A stretch of DNA of 64,000 nt, from NCBI RefSeq assembly GCF_019924045.1, contig NZ_JAHXBN010000032.1, forward strand, positions 1-64,000, in the 5' to 3' direction. Both the position numbers and the translations under genes were made by a program. Origin of the DNA: Dyadobacter fermentans (GTDB lineage Bacteria > Bacteroidota > Bacteroidia > Cytophagales > Spirosomataceae). Every line of letters begins with the position of its first letter. The stretch's first letter is position 1. The notes beneath the pieces were generated by a model. The model searched no databases and had not been told where the DNA came from. It was given only the letters and a program-made list of their open reading frames with translations. This document shows positions 1 through 9,100 of the stretch, one piece after another.

Positions 1-50
1 ACTAATTTTGAACCCGCTTCTACCGCATTTTTTGCCTTCGGCCGCCAGTT

Positions 51-88
51 AATCAGGTGGTCAATTTGCCACGGAATCAGGTGGTCAA
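51..88. repeat. Two direct repeats AATCAGGTGGTCAA, possible IS end
   Basis: The 14-bp word AATCAGGTGGTCAA occurs exactly at 51-64 and again at 75-88, a 24-bp period. It is followed by TTCTCCGAAATACC, after which recognisable ardA coding sequence begins. Ends carrying several short repeats spaced like this are typical of IS21-type elements, whose transposase would lie left of the window. That assignment is inference; no transposase is visible here. Confidence 0.45.
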
Positions 89-110
89 CTTCTCCGAAAT
101 ACCCAGATCA

Positions 111-278
111 ATGAAAGATCCAAAGCTTGAATACACCTATCAATACGTCGAAGAAACAGGACTGCTGTCCGGTGTGCCATCCGCGCTCGAGAAATATTTT
201 GACTACGAAGCCTTCGCCAGAGACTTGTTTTTAGAAGGGTACAGTGAATATGAAGGTCATGTTTTTGCAGATTATTGA
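111..278 (+). pseudogene. ardA: ArdA antirestriction protein, C-terminal remnant
   Basis: The frame ends in YVEETGLL, YFDYEAFARDLFLEGY and GHVFADY, which resemble the C-terminal end of ArdA family antirestriction proteins. These are DNA mimics that block type I restriction enzymes and are carried by conjugative elements. Only about 55 residues remain; a full ArdA is about 160-180 residues. The missing 5' part is replaced by the repeated sequence at 51-88, so insertion of a mobile element followed by loss is the simplest explanation. The frame stays open upstream to an ATG at 57, but those residues read through the repeats and are not ArdA-like. Family identity rests on remembered motifs. The remnant is unlikely to function. 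Confidence 0.6.
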
Positions 279-284
279 TTAAGA

Positions 285-328
285 GATTGAGTGCGATAAC
301 TGATGATGTCAAGTTGTCGCACTCAATC
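285..328. terminator. Perfect 12-bp inverted repeat after the ardA remnant
   Basis: GATTGAGTGCGA (285-296) pairs perfectly with TCGCACTCAATC (317-328) around a 20-nt loop, just after the ardA stop codon. There is no good T-run, so it could be a processing or stability hairpin rather than an intrinsic terminator. The remaining sequence from 329 to 562 shows no gene. Confidence 0.4.
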
Positions 329-562
329 ACTAGATCATTTTATGCAAGATATCTTATAGTTGAGTTTTCTGTTCGCGAATTGCAAACAGACTCTGGCCTG
401 CTTCATTCGGAAATTTTGTGAACACAGATGGATCAACTTGAAATGTATTGCTTGACGATTTCTTCGAAAAGTAGCGTCAGTTATAGAATGCGAATATTCT
501 TCTATTCCAATTTCCCCACCTCTGGTAAAACCCGTTCAGAAAAGCTCGCAAGTATTTTTTCA

Positions 563-659
563 AAAGTGCAACATAGTGCACTTTTGCCATCTTTTATCAG
601 CCAATAACAATTTTCAACATCAAAAAGAGCACTTTAATGCACTTTTTAACGTATATTTG
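563..659 (+). promoter_or_regulatory. hipBST promoter with two HipB-type operators
   Basis: Two inverted repeats of the same design lie exactly 60 bp apart. The first is AAAAGTGC, 8 nt, GCACTTTT (563-586). The second is AAAAAGAGC, 8 nt, GCACTTTTT (622-647), with one mismatch between its arms. A perfect Bacteroidota -7 box TATATTTG follows at 652-659, so the second operator covers the -33 region. This suits autorepression by the HTH protein encoded 30 bp downstream. The operators are seen directly; the bound protein is inferred. Confidence 0.7.
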
Positions 660-688
660 AATAATAGGTTTTACAAACGGGAAGGGCA

Positions 689-892
689 ATGCATCTTGGT
701 AGCATACTGAAGGAACGAAGAAAACTTCTTGATATAACCCAGGAAACGCTTGCCGATATGTCAGGTGTTGGATTGAGAACATTGAAACAGCTAGAAAGCG
801 GAAAGGGAAATCCTACCATCATCACATTAGAGAAAGTTGCCGATGTACTCGGAATGCAGCTCGTTCTACAAATCAAATCGATGGATCAATAG
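689..892 (+). CDS. hipB: HipB-type XRE antitoxin and repressor
   Basis: A 67-residue protein made almost entirely of one XRE/Cro helix-turn-helix (about residues 5-60: LKERRKLLDITQETLADMSG, then LKQLESGKGNPT). HipB proteins bind their operator as dimers and repress the hip operon. In three-part HipBST systems HipB contributes DNA binding and augments neutralisation, while HipS is the main antitoxin. The gene is first in the operon, with 2 bp before the HipA-N-like gene. Two matching inverted repeats and a TATATTTG box lie upstream. The protein is short and stops right after the helix-turn-helix. Confidence 0.82.
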   Translation: MHLGSILKERRKLLDITQETLADMSGVGLRTLKQLESGKGNPTIITLEKVADVLGMQLVLQIKSMDQ

Positions 893-894
893 CT

Positions 895-1227
895 ATGAGG
901 GAGGCGGAAATTATGTACAAAGGCGAAGTTGCTGGCAAGCTAATGCAGCATAACGATGGTTCGTTTAGTTTCACCTACGAAGATGCCTGGATAGCAAACA
1001 GCCAGAAACCTCCTGTTAGCCTCACTTTGCCGAAATCAGTCAAGGTGTATAACGCCAAAACTCTTTTTCCCTTCTTTGCTAATATGTTGCCGGAGGGCGT
1101 TAACAAGCATGTTATCTGCAGGTCCCTAAAAATTGACGAGGACGACTATTTTGGGCTTTTACTGAGCGTTGCGCAGTACGACGCAATTGGAGCTGTCACA
1201 GTCAAACGGACAAATGACTCGGCATGA
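895..1227 (+). CDS. hipS: HipS-like protein (HipA N-terminal subdomain as a separate gene)
   Basis: A 110-residue protein that matches the N-terminal subdomain 1 of HipA-type kinases (MYKGEVAGKL, then LTLPKSVKVYNAKTLFPFFANMLPEG). In classical HipA this region is fused to the kinase; here it is a separate ORF. This matches the HipBST arrangement of enteropathogenic E. coli, in which HipS is the antitoxin that neutralises HipT. Its stop overlaps the hipT start by 4 bp (ATGA type), indicating translational coupling. ATG 895 directly follows hipB; an internal ATG at codon 7 (MYKGEV) is an equally plausible start. Confidence 0.78.
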   Translation: MREAEIMYKGEVAGKLMQHNDGSFSFTYEDAWIANSQKPPVSLTLPKSVKVYNAKTLFPFFANMLPEGVNKHVICRSLKIDEDDYFGLLLSVAQYDAIGAVTVKRTNDSA

Positions 1228-2210
1228 GTATACCTATTATCAAATACTGTCCGGGTACATTAGCCGAAGGCTATGATACTTACAGCAGACAATGCCTGAA
1301 AAGAATGTTCAACGGCGCGAAAGTATCACATGTATTACCGTATGATTCGCCAGCTTCCGGGGGCCTTGCTAACATAGCGTTCTTGCAGAGCCAAAGGCGA
1401 GTGTCAATTTCCGGCGTCCAAGAAAAATTTTCCATAATTCAGGTCAAGAGTAAGTTGAGATTGGTTGGAGAGGGCGAGCAGGGAACGCACATCCTTAAAC
1501 CGATACCCACCATCGGTAGTAATCCAGATCAAATGCCAGCCAATGAACATTTGACGATGCAAATAGCCCGCCAGGTTTATGGCATTGAAACGGCAGACAA
1601 TGCACTTATTTTCTTTGAAAACGGTAAACCCGCATATCTGACCAAGCGCTTTGATGTACATGACGGAAATAAAAAGAAGGCGGTAGAGGATTTCGCGGCT
1701 TTGGCCAACAGAAGTCCTCAGACCCACGGGGAACATTACAAGTATCTGGGTAACTATCTGGACCTCTTCAACGTAATGAAGAAATATCTTCCAATCTATA
1801 GATTAGAATCACCCAAACTATTTCAACTAATCATGTTCAATTATCTATTTTCAAATGGCGACGCCCATTTTAAGAACTTTTCGATAATTGAAACCGGCAT
1901 GGGTGATTTCAGGCTCAGTCCTGCGTATGATCTTCTTAACAGCCGACTTCATGTAAATGATTCCGACTTCGCGCTGGAAGATGGGCTCTTGCCCGCTCAA
2001 CTATCAAAGGGGAATATTGCCAGACGATTCCATACACTTGGAGAGCAAGCAGGCTTGAATACGAAATCGATTACATCCATCTTCAACACGATGCTTTCAA
2101 ATTCGAAAAAGGTCGAAAGCTTGGTCAAGGTCTCATTCTTGAATGATCGTTCTAAAAGAAATTACCTACAGGCATATCAGACCAGGCTGAAGAGGCTTGC
2201 CAAGGCATAA
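1224..2210 (+). CDS. hipT: HipT-like serine/threonine kinase toxin
   Basis: A 328-residue HipA C-terminal kinase. The Gly-rich loop reads SISGVQEK with Ser61 and Ser63, the same Ser-x-Ser layout as the autophosphorylated serines of HipT. The catalytic loop NGDAHFKN has its Asp at residue 213, and SPAYDLL has the metal-binding Asp at 236. All residues expected for an active kinase are present. Known HipA and HipT toxins phosphorylate aminoacyl-tRNA synthetases (GltX or TrpS); the target here cannot be read from sequence. The gene overlaps hipS by 4 bp and lacks the HipA N-terminal subdomain, so the three genes form a HipBST-type module. No frame damage is visible. Confidence 0.82.
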   Translation: MSIPIIKYCPGTLAEGYDTYSRQCLKRMFNGAKVSHVLPYDSPASGGLANIAFLQSQRRVSISGVQEKFSIIQVKSKLRLVGEGEQGTHILKPIPTIGSNPDQMPANEHLTMQIARQVYGIETADNALIFFENGKPAYLTKRFDVHDGNKKKAVEDFAALANRSPQTHGEHYKYLGNYLDLFNVMKKYLPIYRLESPKLFQLIMFNYLFSNGDAHFKNFSIIETGMGDFRLSPAYDLLNSRLHVNDSDFALEDGLLPAQLSKGNIARRFHTLGEQAGLNTKSITSIFNTMLSNSKKVESLVKVSFLNDRSKRNYLQAYQTRLKRLAKA

Positions 2211-2316
2211 GATAGTCGCCTGTTTCAAGCGTCCTCTCCCCCAATCCTACGTAATAAGCCAATATTCTATTTTCCAGTAACTAACAATCAACAGGTTAGA
2301 TGGTATATCTATTGGA

Positions 2317-2546
2317 ATTGTGAGTTTCCGTGCATCATTGAAGGGTGAGATTCAGGAAACGCTTGTCACTCATGGCGCCAAAAAGATCGTCTGCGATTAC
2401 AACGACAACGGACGCCTTCCGCAGTCACCTTCGGGTTACTCCTCGGCGGCACTATAGCCTACTTTTCACTTCCCGTAAATTATTCCGGCGTTGTCAAAGC
2501 TATGGATAAGGATCGTAGGATTAAGAAATCTTGGTTAGGAGGGTAA
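2317..2546 (+). pseudogene. Frameshifted remnant of a small mobile-element protein
   Basis: From GTG 2320 one frame reads VSFRASLKGEIQETLV, then GAKKIVCDYNDNGRLPQS, and stops soon after. Near position 2423 the coherent sequence moves to another frame and continues VTFGLLLGGTIAYFSLPV, then YSGVVKAMDKDRR, ending at TAA 2544-2546. Joined, the two frames give a single plausible protein of about 75 residues. The style recalls small hypothetical proteins of Bacteroidota phages and conjugative elements, but I cannot name the family. It is a decayed gene between the hip operon and the next gene. Confidence 0.5.
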
Positions 2547-2559
2547 TGCTTGTTACTTC

Positions 2560-3246
2560 CTAATAGGCAGTAGCGTATGATAAAGCGTTTGCCAACTCGG
2601 TATACAGAAACTGTTTACTCTTTCTAGCGGAAGGGTGGAAGAAGTTAATGACTGGCAAGCCATTCCAAAGACCTCTGCTGTAAAGATTTGACGAATGTTT
2701 TTTCATCTCAATTTTTTGACCAAGGATTTTGTCGGTCTCACCAAAGAGGTCGTTCGGGTAATTGTCATACCGAAAGCAGCAAACAATTATAGTTGGCCTG
2801 ATTTCCATGATTTGCTGTTGGAGCAGTGCCTTGCTTTTGGCGATATACGCGGCGATTATTGCTGCGTTGGCTGCCGCTGTGCCACTAGATTTCTTCACGT
2901 TGATGAGCGCAATTGAGCGGAGGGCTTCTAGCCGTTCCTCTTTGGATATGCTGTGAAAATCCTCTGGGAAGTCATTCAAAATCCCGTAGGCCCACTCGCT
3001 GACGCGGTGGGCGAAACGCTTGTACACGTAATTCTGCCACCATACTCCGTAGTCGGCCGCGAAGTCCGGACTATCGTCATCGGTACCCAGGTTATGTTCC
3101 TTGGCGATGAAGAGTATTCTCTTGGCTTGCTTTTCGAACGTGGGTGCGTGGATAATACCGTCCTTGATTATCGGACGGTCATGATCGCCTAGCTTCTCAC
3201 TGGTGTATAGGGCAGAGAATTGGTCGAAGAGGGAGGTGGGTTGCAT
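2560..3246 (-). CDS. Conserved hypothetical protein, possibly UDG-like fold
   Basis: A 228-residue soluble protein without signal peptide or membrane segment. Two motifs stand out: RILFIAKEHN near residue 43 and PVINFFHPSARK near residue 200. This pairing of an early hydrophobic strand ending in a polar loop with a late strand followed by HPS recalls the uracil-DNA glycosylase superfamily, whose active-site loops sit at these places. The UDG catalytic motif itself is not clear, so I do not claim activity. A central alanine-rich helix (GTAAANAAIIAAYIAKSKALL) follows a region rich in acidic residues. The gene is transcribed toward the hip operon, alone, and sits in an AT-rich accessory segment. 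Start ATG 3246 gives the full frame. Confidence 0.5.
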   Translation of the reverse strand: MQPTSLFDQFSALYTSEKLGDHDRPIIKDGIIHAPTFEKQAKRILFIAKEHNLGTDDDSPDFAADYGVWWQNYVYKRFAHRVSEWAYGILNDFPEDFHSISKEERLEALRSIALINVKKSSGTAAANAAIIAAYIAKSKALLQQQIMEIRPTIIVCCFRYDNYPNDLFGETDKILGQKIEMKKHSSNLYSRGLWNGLPVINFFHPSARKSKQFLYTELANALSYATAY

Positions 3247-3262
3247 GGGATTGAACGGCTTT

Positions 3263-3991
3263 TTCTAGAAAGTTAGATATTAACGTCGCCTTAACCTATA
3301 TCGATAAAACATCTCCTCCCTGGGAAAGCGCAGCGTCATCTATCCAATCCCTGAAAAACAAGCCAATACCTAATCTAGTCATTCTGCTACTAATCAATAA
3401 GTTACATAAAAACTATCTGCCAGACTTTTGCGTTTTCCGAGCATCATGGAAGGAATCTTTAAAGAATAGTTGCCTTGCTGATTTTAAATCCATTAAGTCA
3501 ATCGTTCAAATCCCTCGCTGAAAAACGCTGCACAGATGCCTTTACAACTCATTTCGGATCTTAGTATTACACCGGCAAATCGAAGTCGATTAAGCAAGTT
3601 TACGACCTTTGCATCGTTAAGAACCCTCAGATCATATTCCCAAAAGAGCTCGCCTGATTTCTCCTTGAACCCTTTTATAATCCAACTAAATATATAGAGA
3701 GGCGAAGTCCTGAACCCCTCCCAGATTTTCAGACGGTCCCAGAGTTGGTGCGCAGAGACTTTGATGTCGTCTGGCTGCTATCTAGTCGTAAGAATATACT
3801 AACATATAACACTATTCGTCCTCACATATACCTCTAAACACAACTATTAGGAATCCAAAAGTCGCAACAACGTCGTGTCAATTTGCCGTTTAATAACTTG
3901 TCTATTGTTTCTTTTGAAGTCCGTGTCCTCGTATTTATCTTAACCAATATGTGCTTGTTTTTATAAATGGAAAACTCTCTCTCTGAATCTC
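3263..3991. other. Intergenic stretch with decayed coding sequence
   Basis: No intact gene is visible between the UDG-like gene and the gene at 4112. A plus-strand frame stays open at about 3263-3522 without a start codon (containing YLPDFCVFRASWKES), and a minus-strand fragment is described separately. The words tttccgtgcatcat (2327) and ttttccgagcatcat (3433) are similar, hinting that two pieces share ancestry. The remainder (3780-3990) is AT-rich with no clear feature. Confidence 0.35.
3493..3777 (-). pseudogene. 5'-truncated gene remnant of about 94 codons
   Basis: On the minus strand a frame of 95 codons including the stop runs uninterrupted from just after a TAG stop at 3778-3780 to TAA at 3493-3495. 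It reads QPDDIKVSAHQLWDRLKIW, then SPLYIFSWIIKGFKEKSG, then RVLNDAKVVNLLNRLRF, and ends FFSEGFERLT. The composition is protein-like, with amphipathic helices and no odd residue bias, but the first ATG lies near the C-terminus and no start codon is available upstream. It is most simply the C-terminal remnant of a lost gene. I do not recognise the family. Confidence 0.4.
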
Positions 3992-4111
3992 ATGCTTTCA
4001 CAAACGCGAATATCTCACCGGAACGGTCTAGATAGTGAATCCAAGATTTGCGACTTCTGCGCGACTAGTACCACTGAACTAACTCTCAGCTCAGGGAAAA
4101 GCTACGAAATT

Positions 4112-6112
4112 ATGAAAGCAAAAAGCGCATCATACAGCACAAATTTGCATCTCAATGTCAAGCGACCATCGGTTATTGGGTTTCCGGACTCATATGTCCG
4201 AACCATCATTTCTTGCCTAATTGTTTTCATTTCTGTTTTTAATGGTAATAAAACCTTTTCACAACAACCAGGAGGGGTCAGCGGAACCAAGTTATGGTAT
4301 GTTACAAGTATCGATAGTCCAAATACGCTTGTCGATCGTTCTGGCAACAATGGTAGGGAAATTACGAGTGGATTAGCATCAAATAACTTCAGAAACATTA
4401 ATTTTTATTCTGGAGTCCTTTTTCAAGGTACTGAAAGAGTCATAAAGATTGAAAATTTTAAAGCCAATCATATAACAGGTGTCGGCATCTTTTATCCGGG
4501 AGCTGCGAATTCAAGCACTCCCATTTTTTTTGCTATGCAGGGCGCTCAAAAAAATGAGACCGCCTATTCGAAAGTGACTGAAAAAGGGGTGAAGAAATAC
4601 GACTTCGGAAATGACTTGCTAAGAACATCTTTTAAATATAATACTGCTCAAACAAACGTTTCTAATGCAATGAAAACGGGAGTGTTCTCATTTCCTTGGA
4701 GAAAGGCCAATAATGGGTTATGGAATGAAAATTTAGACGTAGAAATTGGAACGAGCTTTAAAGGATACATTCCTGAGCTGATTGTTTATACTCGTAAACT
4801 TTCCAAAGCCGAAATCAACAAGATTCAATCGTATCTTTCAATTAAATATGGAACAACCCTAGATACTAGCTATACCAACAGTGTTGGACGAACCATCTGG
4901 AATGTAAATGATGAAAGACTGAGGCCGTTTCACAATCGTTTGATTGCCGTAGGAAAGGATTCGCTGTCTGGCCTGTTTCAGGTAAAATCAAATAGCACCT
5001 ACGAAGACAACGGAGACTATGCTTACTCCCATCACGCAAATGCAAGCGTCGTCGCGTCACAAGCCAAATTTATCCCTGCCAAAGATAAACCATCGTCCTA
5101 CAGATCTGTAACGATAGAACTATCAGGTAAGGATCCCATCAGGTTTCCTGACAAAAATTTTTTGTTTTTTGGAGATGATGGTAGAAAAGTAATACAATTA
5201 AAAAAGCTAGCTAAGACGGAATTTTCTGATGAGTCGAAGAAAAAATATCCCAATCTTGATATTGTAGCTGAACGTACCTGGTTAGCGTATAATCAAGACC
5301 TTTTAAAGGACAGTGTCAAAATGGTTGTTTCAGGAATAAATTTCACAGAAAAGAGACTTTTTAATACGCTGTATAAGGCTTGGGATTACCAGCTTTATCG
5401 TGTAGTACTAGTGAGGTTTGATGGGAATGAGATTGAAAGTCTAGTACTCAACTCGAATTTTGGCAGAGAGCACTTTTCAGACAATCGTTTTAATACCAGA
5501 ACTCTGGTGTGGGATAATTTAACCTGGGTTCAGCACTCTTCTAAGTATCATCACTTCACATTTGGAAGGGTGCCGGTGCTAAATTTTCTTCAAATCGGAA
5601 AATCTGGAAAGCCAATGACTTCACTTGACCATTATCCTTATGAAAGAGAGAATCCTATTTCAAATGTGATACGTTTTGATACCTTGAAAAATAACATATC
5701 TTTCAAACTACTTGAGGACAAAGAAATTGAATTTACTGTCTCTCCTGGAGTACCACCATTAACGGTTAATTTGTTTCTTGTAGAGAATGGCAAACTAGAA
5801 AAGGAGATAATGGATCCATTAAAGATTGGCAATATTAATGAGGGTTCGATTAACGAGAGTCAGGTTGAAGCTGATGATCAGAATTCAGGAGTAGAATATG
5901 AGGATGGAGATATCAATCCCTTGATGACTGGTACTTTAGTCTCGCTTAGTAGGCATATCCCTATCTCCACCCAATTAAAATGGGATCATTGGCCGGTTAA
6001 ATTCGTAATTAAGTCGAATAAAATCGAAATAAATAAAACATACCTGATCCGGGTTTCTGATAGCCTAGGACAGATCACTACACTCCCGTTTAGGACCAAA
6101 AGCTCTAACTAA
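4112..6112 (+). CDS. Large exported protein with lectin/LamG-like region
   Basis: From ATG 4112 the protein has 666 residues; an ATG at 3992 would add 40 residues ahead of the export signal and seems less likely. A hydrophobic segment (RTIISCLIVFISVF) ends near NKTFSQQPGG, which suits a signal peptide. The motif KAEINKIQSYLSIKYGTTL, after LIVYTRKLS, is characteristic of Bacteroidota surface proteins with a concanavalin/LamG-like fold. It recurs in large adhesins and T9SS cargo, but no T9SS C-terminal domain is present. The gene ends 20 bp before the giant SpvB/RHS gene, shares its low GC, and is probably cotranscribed with it. A role in presenting or anchoring the giant protein is inference from position. 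Confidence 0.6.
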   Translation: MKAKSASYSTNLHLNVKRPSVIGFPDSYVRTIISCLIVFISVFNGNKTFSQQPGGVSGTKLWYVTSIDSPNTLVDRSGNNGREITSGLASNNFRNINFYSGVLFQGTERVIKIENFKANHITGVGIFYPGAANSSTPIFFAMQGAQKNETAYSKVTEKGVKKYDFGNDLLRTSFKYNTAQTNVSNAMKTGVFSFPWRKANNGLWNENLDVEIGTSFKGYIPELIVYTRKLSKAEINKIQSYLSIKYGTTLDTSYTNSVGRTIWNVNDERLRPFHNRLIAVGKDSLSGLFQVKSNSTYEDNGDYAYSHHANASVVASQAKFIPAKDKPSSYRSVTIELSGKDPIRFPDKNFLFFGDDGRKVIQLKKLAKTEFSDESKKKYPNLDIVAERTWLAYNQDLLKDSVKMVVSGINFTEKRLFNTLYKAWDYQLYRVVLVRFDGNEIESLVLNSNFGREHFSDNRFNTRTLVWDNLTWVQHSSKYHHFTFGRVPVLNFLQIGKSGKPMTSLDHYPYERENPISNVIRFDTLKNNISFKLLEDKEIEFTVSPGVPPLTVNLFLVENGKLEKEIMDPLKIGNINEGSINESQVEADDQNSGVEYEDGDINPLMTGTLVSLSRHIPISTQLKWDHWPVKFVIKSNKIEINKTYLIRVSDSLGQITTLPFRTKSSN

Positions 6113-6132
6113 CAACATCCTCGCTATCAAAT

Positions 6133-9100
6133 ATGGAACTTCGTTATACCCAAATTGCCCTCAGAAAAGGCTCACGCCGCAGAGTTATGGGAACATTATT
6201 ATTATTTGCGATTCCCATGGTAATAGTACTTCTAACGGGGCGGAGAAATAATAGACATCAACTTTTGCTACCTAACGAAACGGAGCGAGCGAGTAGAGTC
6301 AACGGATCAAGTGGAAGTTACAAATCAAACTTCCCTATTCTTAGCAATAGTGACTCAATCGGGGAGGCTGAGAATCAAAAACCCTTCTTGGAGCTTGTTT
6401 CTGACAACTTTCCCAAACGTCAGGTTGACCCGGAATCCAATACCGGTCAAATGGAATATCATATAATTGAGAATCATGACGAGACTCACCTGATAGGTGT
6501 CGGTATGGTGAACGTGACAGACAATGAGAATGGCTATCGCATAACATTTTTCTCTCAGGAGGGATCAAAAAACATCGGTATATCCTTCGACCCTCTCAAA
6601 ATCCCGCAGGGGTATAGCATTCATGATGTTTATACTTATCGCTTTAATGAGGCCAGCAACAATTGGGAGCAATTGAAACGTGACGGAATTGACTTCGACG
6701 AAAACAAAGTCCATTCAACATCATCTAAGGATGGAGAATTTATCAACGCAATTATAAAGGTACCAGAAGCACCGGAGACACAAGGTTATGCCCCTACGAC
6801 TCTAAGTGATATTAAAGTGGGTGATCCAGCTTCAATGGTGCAGCTAATCCAGCCGCCAGTTGCCAATAATCAGGGTACAGCTAATTTGTCGTACCATATT
6901 GAGACACTTCCGGGAAGGGGAGGAATTCAGCCAGATCTTAATATTATGTATAACAGTGATGGTGGCAATGGTTGGATGGGGGAAGGATGGAGCCTGAGTG
7001 GGATTTCATCTATTACAGTTGATACCAGATGGGGGGTGCCGAAATATAATACCCTAACAGAAACGGAGACCTATCTGTTAGATGGTCAAATGTTGGCTTA
7101 TGATGAAAATGGTAAAACTCCGCATCGGGCTATTGACTTGCAGAGATCGTCTATCACTCACAATGGTAAAACAGTATTCGTTGAGCGAAGACAAAATAGT
7201 TTCCACCGGATTGAACGATACGGTACGAAACCAGAAAATTACCATTGGGAAATTACAGATAAGTCAGGGACAAAATATTACTATGGCTGGGATGTAACAC
7301 ATAATGAAAATGCCCTAATTAGAAAAAAAGATGGGATGATGGGCATTGCAGAGTGGAAATTAACAAAAGTCGTAGATGTATGGGGAAATTATCTTGTGTT
7401 GAACTACATGCCCGACTATCCCCATCCTAAGAAAATTGAATACACATTACACGATGGTAATCAAACGACATTCCATCGAGTAGTTTTTAAATATGATGAC
7501 CAAGACAGACCTGATGATACAATGATTAGTGCTCGCTACGGCGTTGCTATTAACCCTAATGCAAAAAGATTGTCCGAAATTTTAGTAGAAAGAGACTTGA
7601 CTAAACTTGGCAGTAGCACACCTCAGCTGGTTAGAAAATATTCTCTAAAATATAAATCGGGTGCTTTTGGTAAAACAATTTTAAGTGCTATCGACCAGCA
7701 TGGAGATGACGGAAAAATTTTCAATACCCATAAATTTAAATATCACAACGAGGATAACAGTTATCCCTTTTTTTCAAAGGCATCCTCCATCAAAGTGAAC
7801 AGCAAAGCTCTTTCAGGTTCAATTCCAATTAATCCACTAGGAATTGTAAATAATACAACAACCGCGATTGGTGCGAGCACAAGTGAGGGGACTAGCTTTT
7901 CCGGTTACATTGGGGTAGGAGTTGGAAATCCAACTTCTGTTGATTTTTCAGCAGGTATACAATATAATAATAGCTCGTCTTCCTCAGAAGGAGTAAATAC
8001 CTTGATTGATATAGATGGTGATGGAAGACCAGATAAAGTTTTTGTTAAAGGCTCTGTACTTCAATATGAAAAAAATCTATCTCTTGGTGATAAGATAGAG
8101 TTTGACAGTACGCCTGTCACAATTTCTGGCGTTAATACATTTATGGAGGAAAGCAGTCGGACCACTGGTTGGGGTGCGAAGGTAAACTGGGGTATTGCAA
8201 CTCTGGGGTACGATAAATCGAGTACTGAAACCATAGTCAAGACTTACTTTTCTGATGTAAATGGTGATGGTCTTATGGACATTGTAAAAGGAGGGCATGT
8301 TTTTTTCAATACTGGAAAGGTAAAGTTAATGAACTCGAAACAAGTTTTGGAATTCACTAAGTTTAGTTCAAATTCGCCTGCATTGATAAACGGCACGGAA
8401 GTTAGTTCTTCTCCTTTTTCATATGATAATTCGAAGGAATCTGAAGAATTAATAAATAATAACCCACTCCAAGAAGTTGTAAAAGTTTGGGAAGCCCCTT
8501 TTAATGGACAGGTTGATGTGATAGCTCCAATAAAACTATTAGCAGGGAATCCCGAAAAAAAACCAGACGGAGTTTGGGCTTCAATTGAACACAGAAGCAA
8601 AGAGGTAACTCTCGAAATCAAACCTGGCGACCTATCACAAAAAGCTCTTTCCATATCAAATCTGATAGTTACAAAAGGCGACAAAATATTTTTCAGATTA
8701 CAATCTGGAAAAAAGCTAGACGCTAACGGATTTTGCGATAGGGTTAAGTGGGATCCTAAAATTGATTACAAGTCCCTTGAGACAATGGGTTCAGCCTTTC
8801 CTATAGAAAATTCAGTTCGAAGTCGTTATTCATTCCAAAGCTCATCTGATTTTCTAGTTAGTAATTCTCTACCCATTTCGTTACCCAGCAATGTCGATAA
8901 AATATTTGTAAAAGGAAAATTCTCCAAAGGGGAGACGATGGATGCACTAACCATTCAAGTGATCCAATTAGGCCTTGATTTGGAAAAGCCGGTAATTGAC
9001 CTTCGAGGTAATCATGTAAAGGATGAAAAGGGCAACTTGCTATATGCATATTCATTTGACAAGGTACTGTTTGAAAAAGAATATGGTCCGCAAGAAACCT

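Noticed and set aside
3992..4111. Start of the exported lectin-like protein at ATG 3992
   Set aside because: It would place 40 polar residues before the N-terminal region that carries the export signal; ATG 4112 is the better start.
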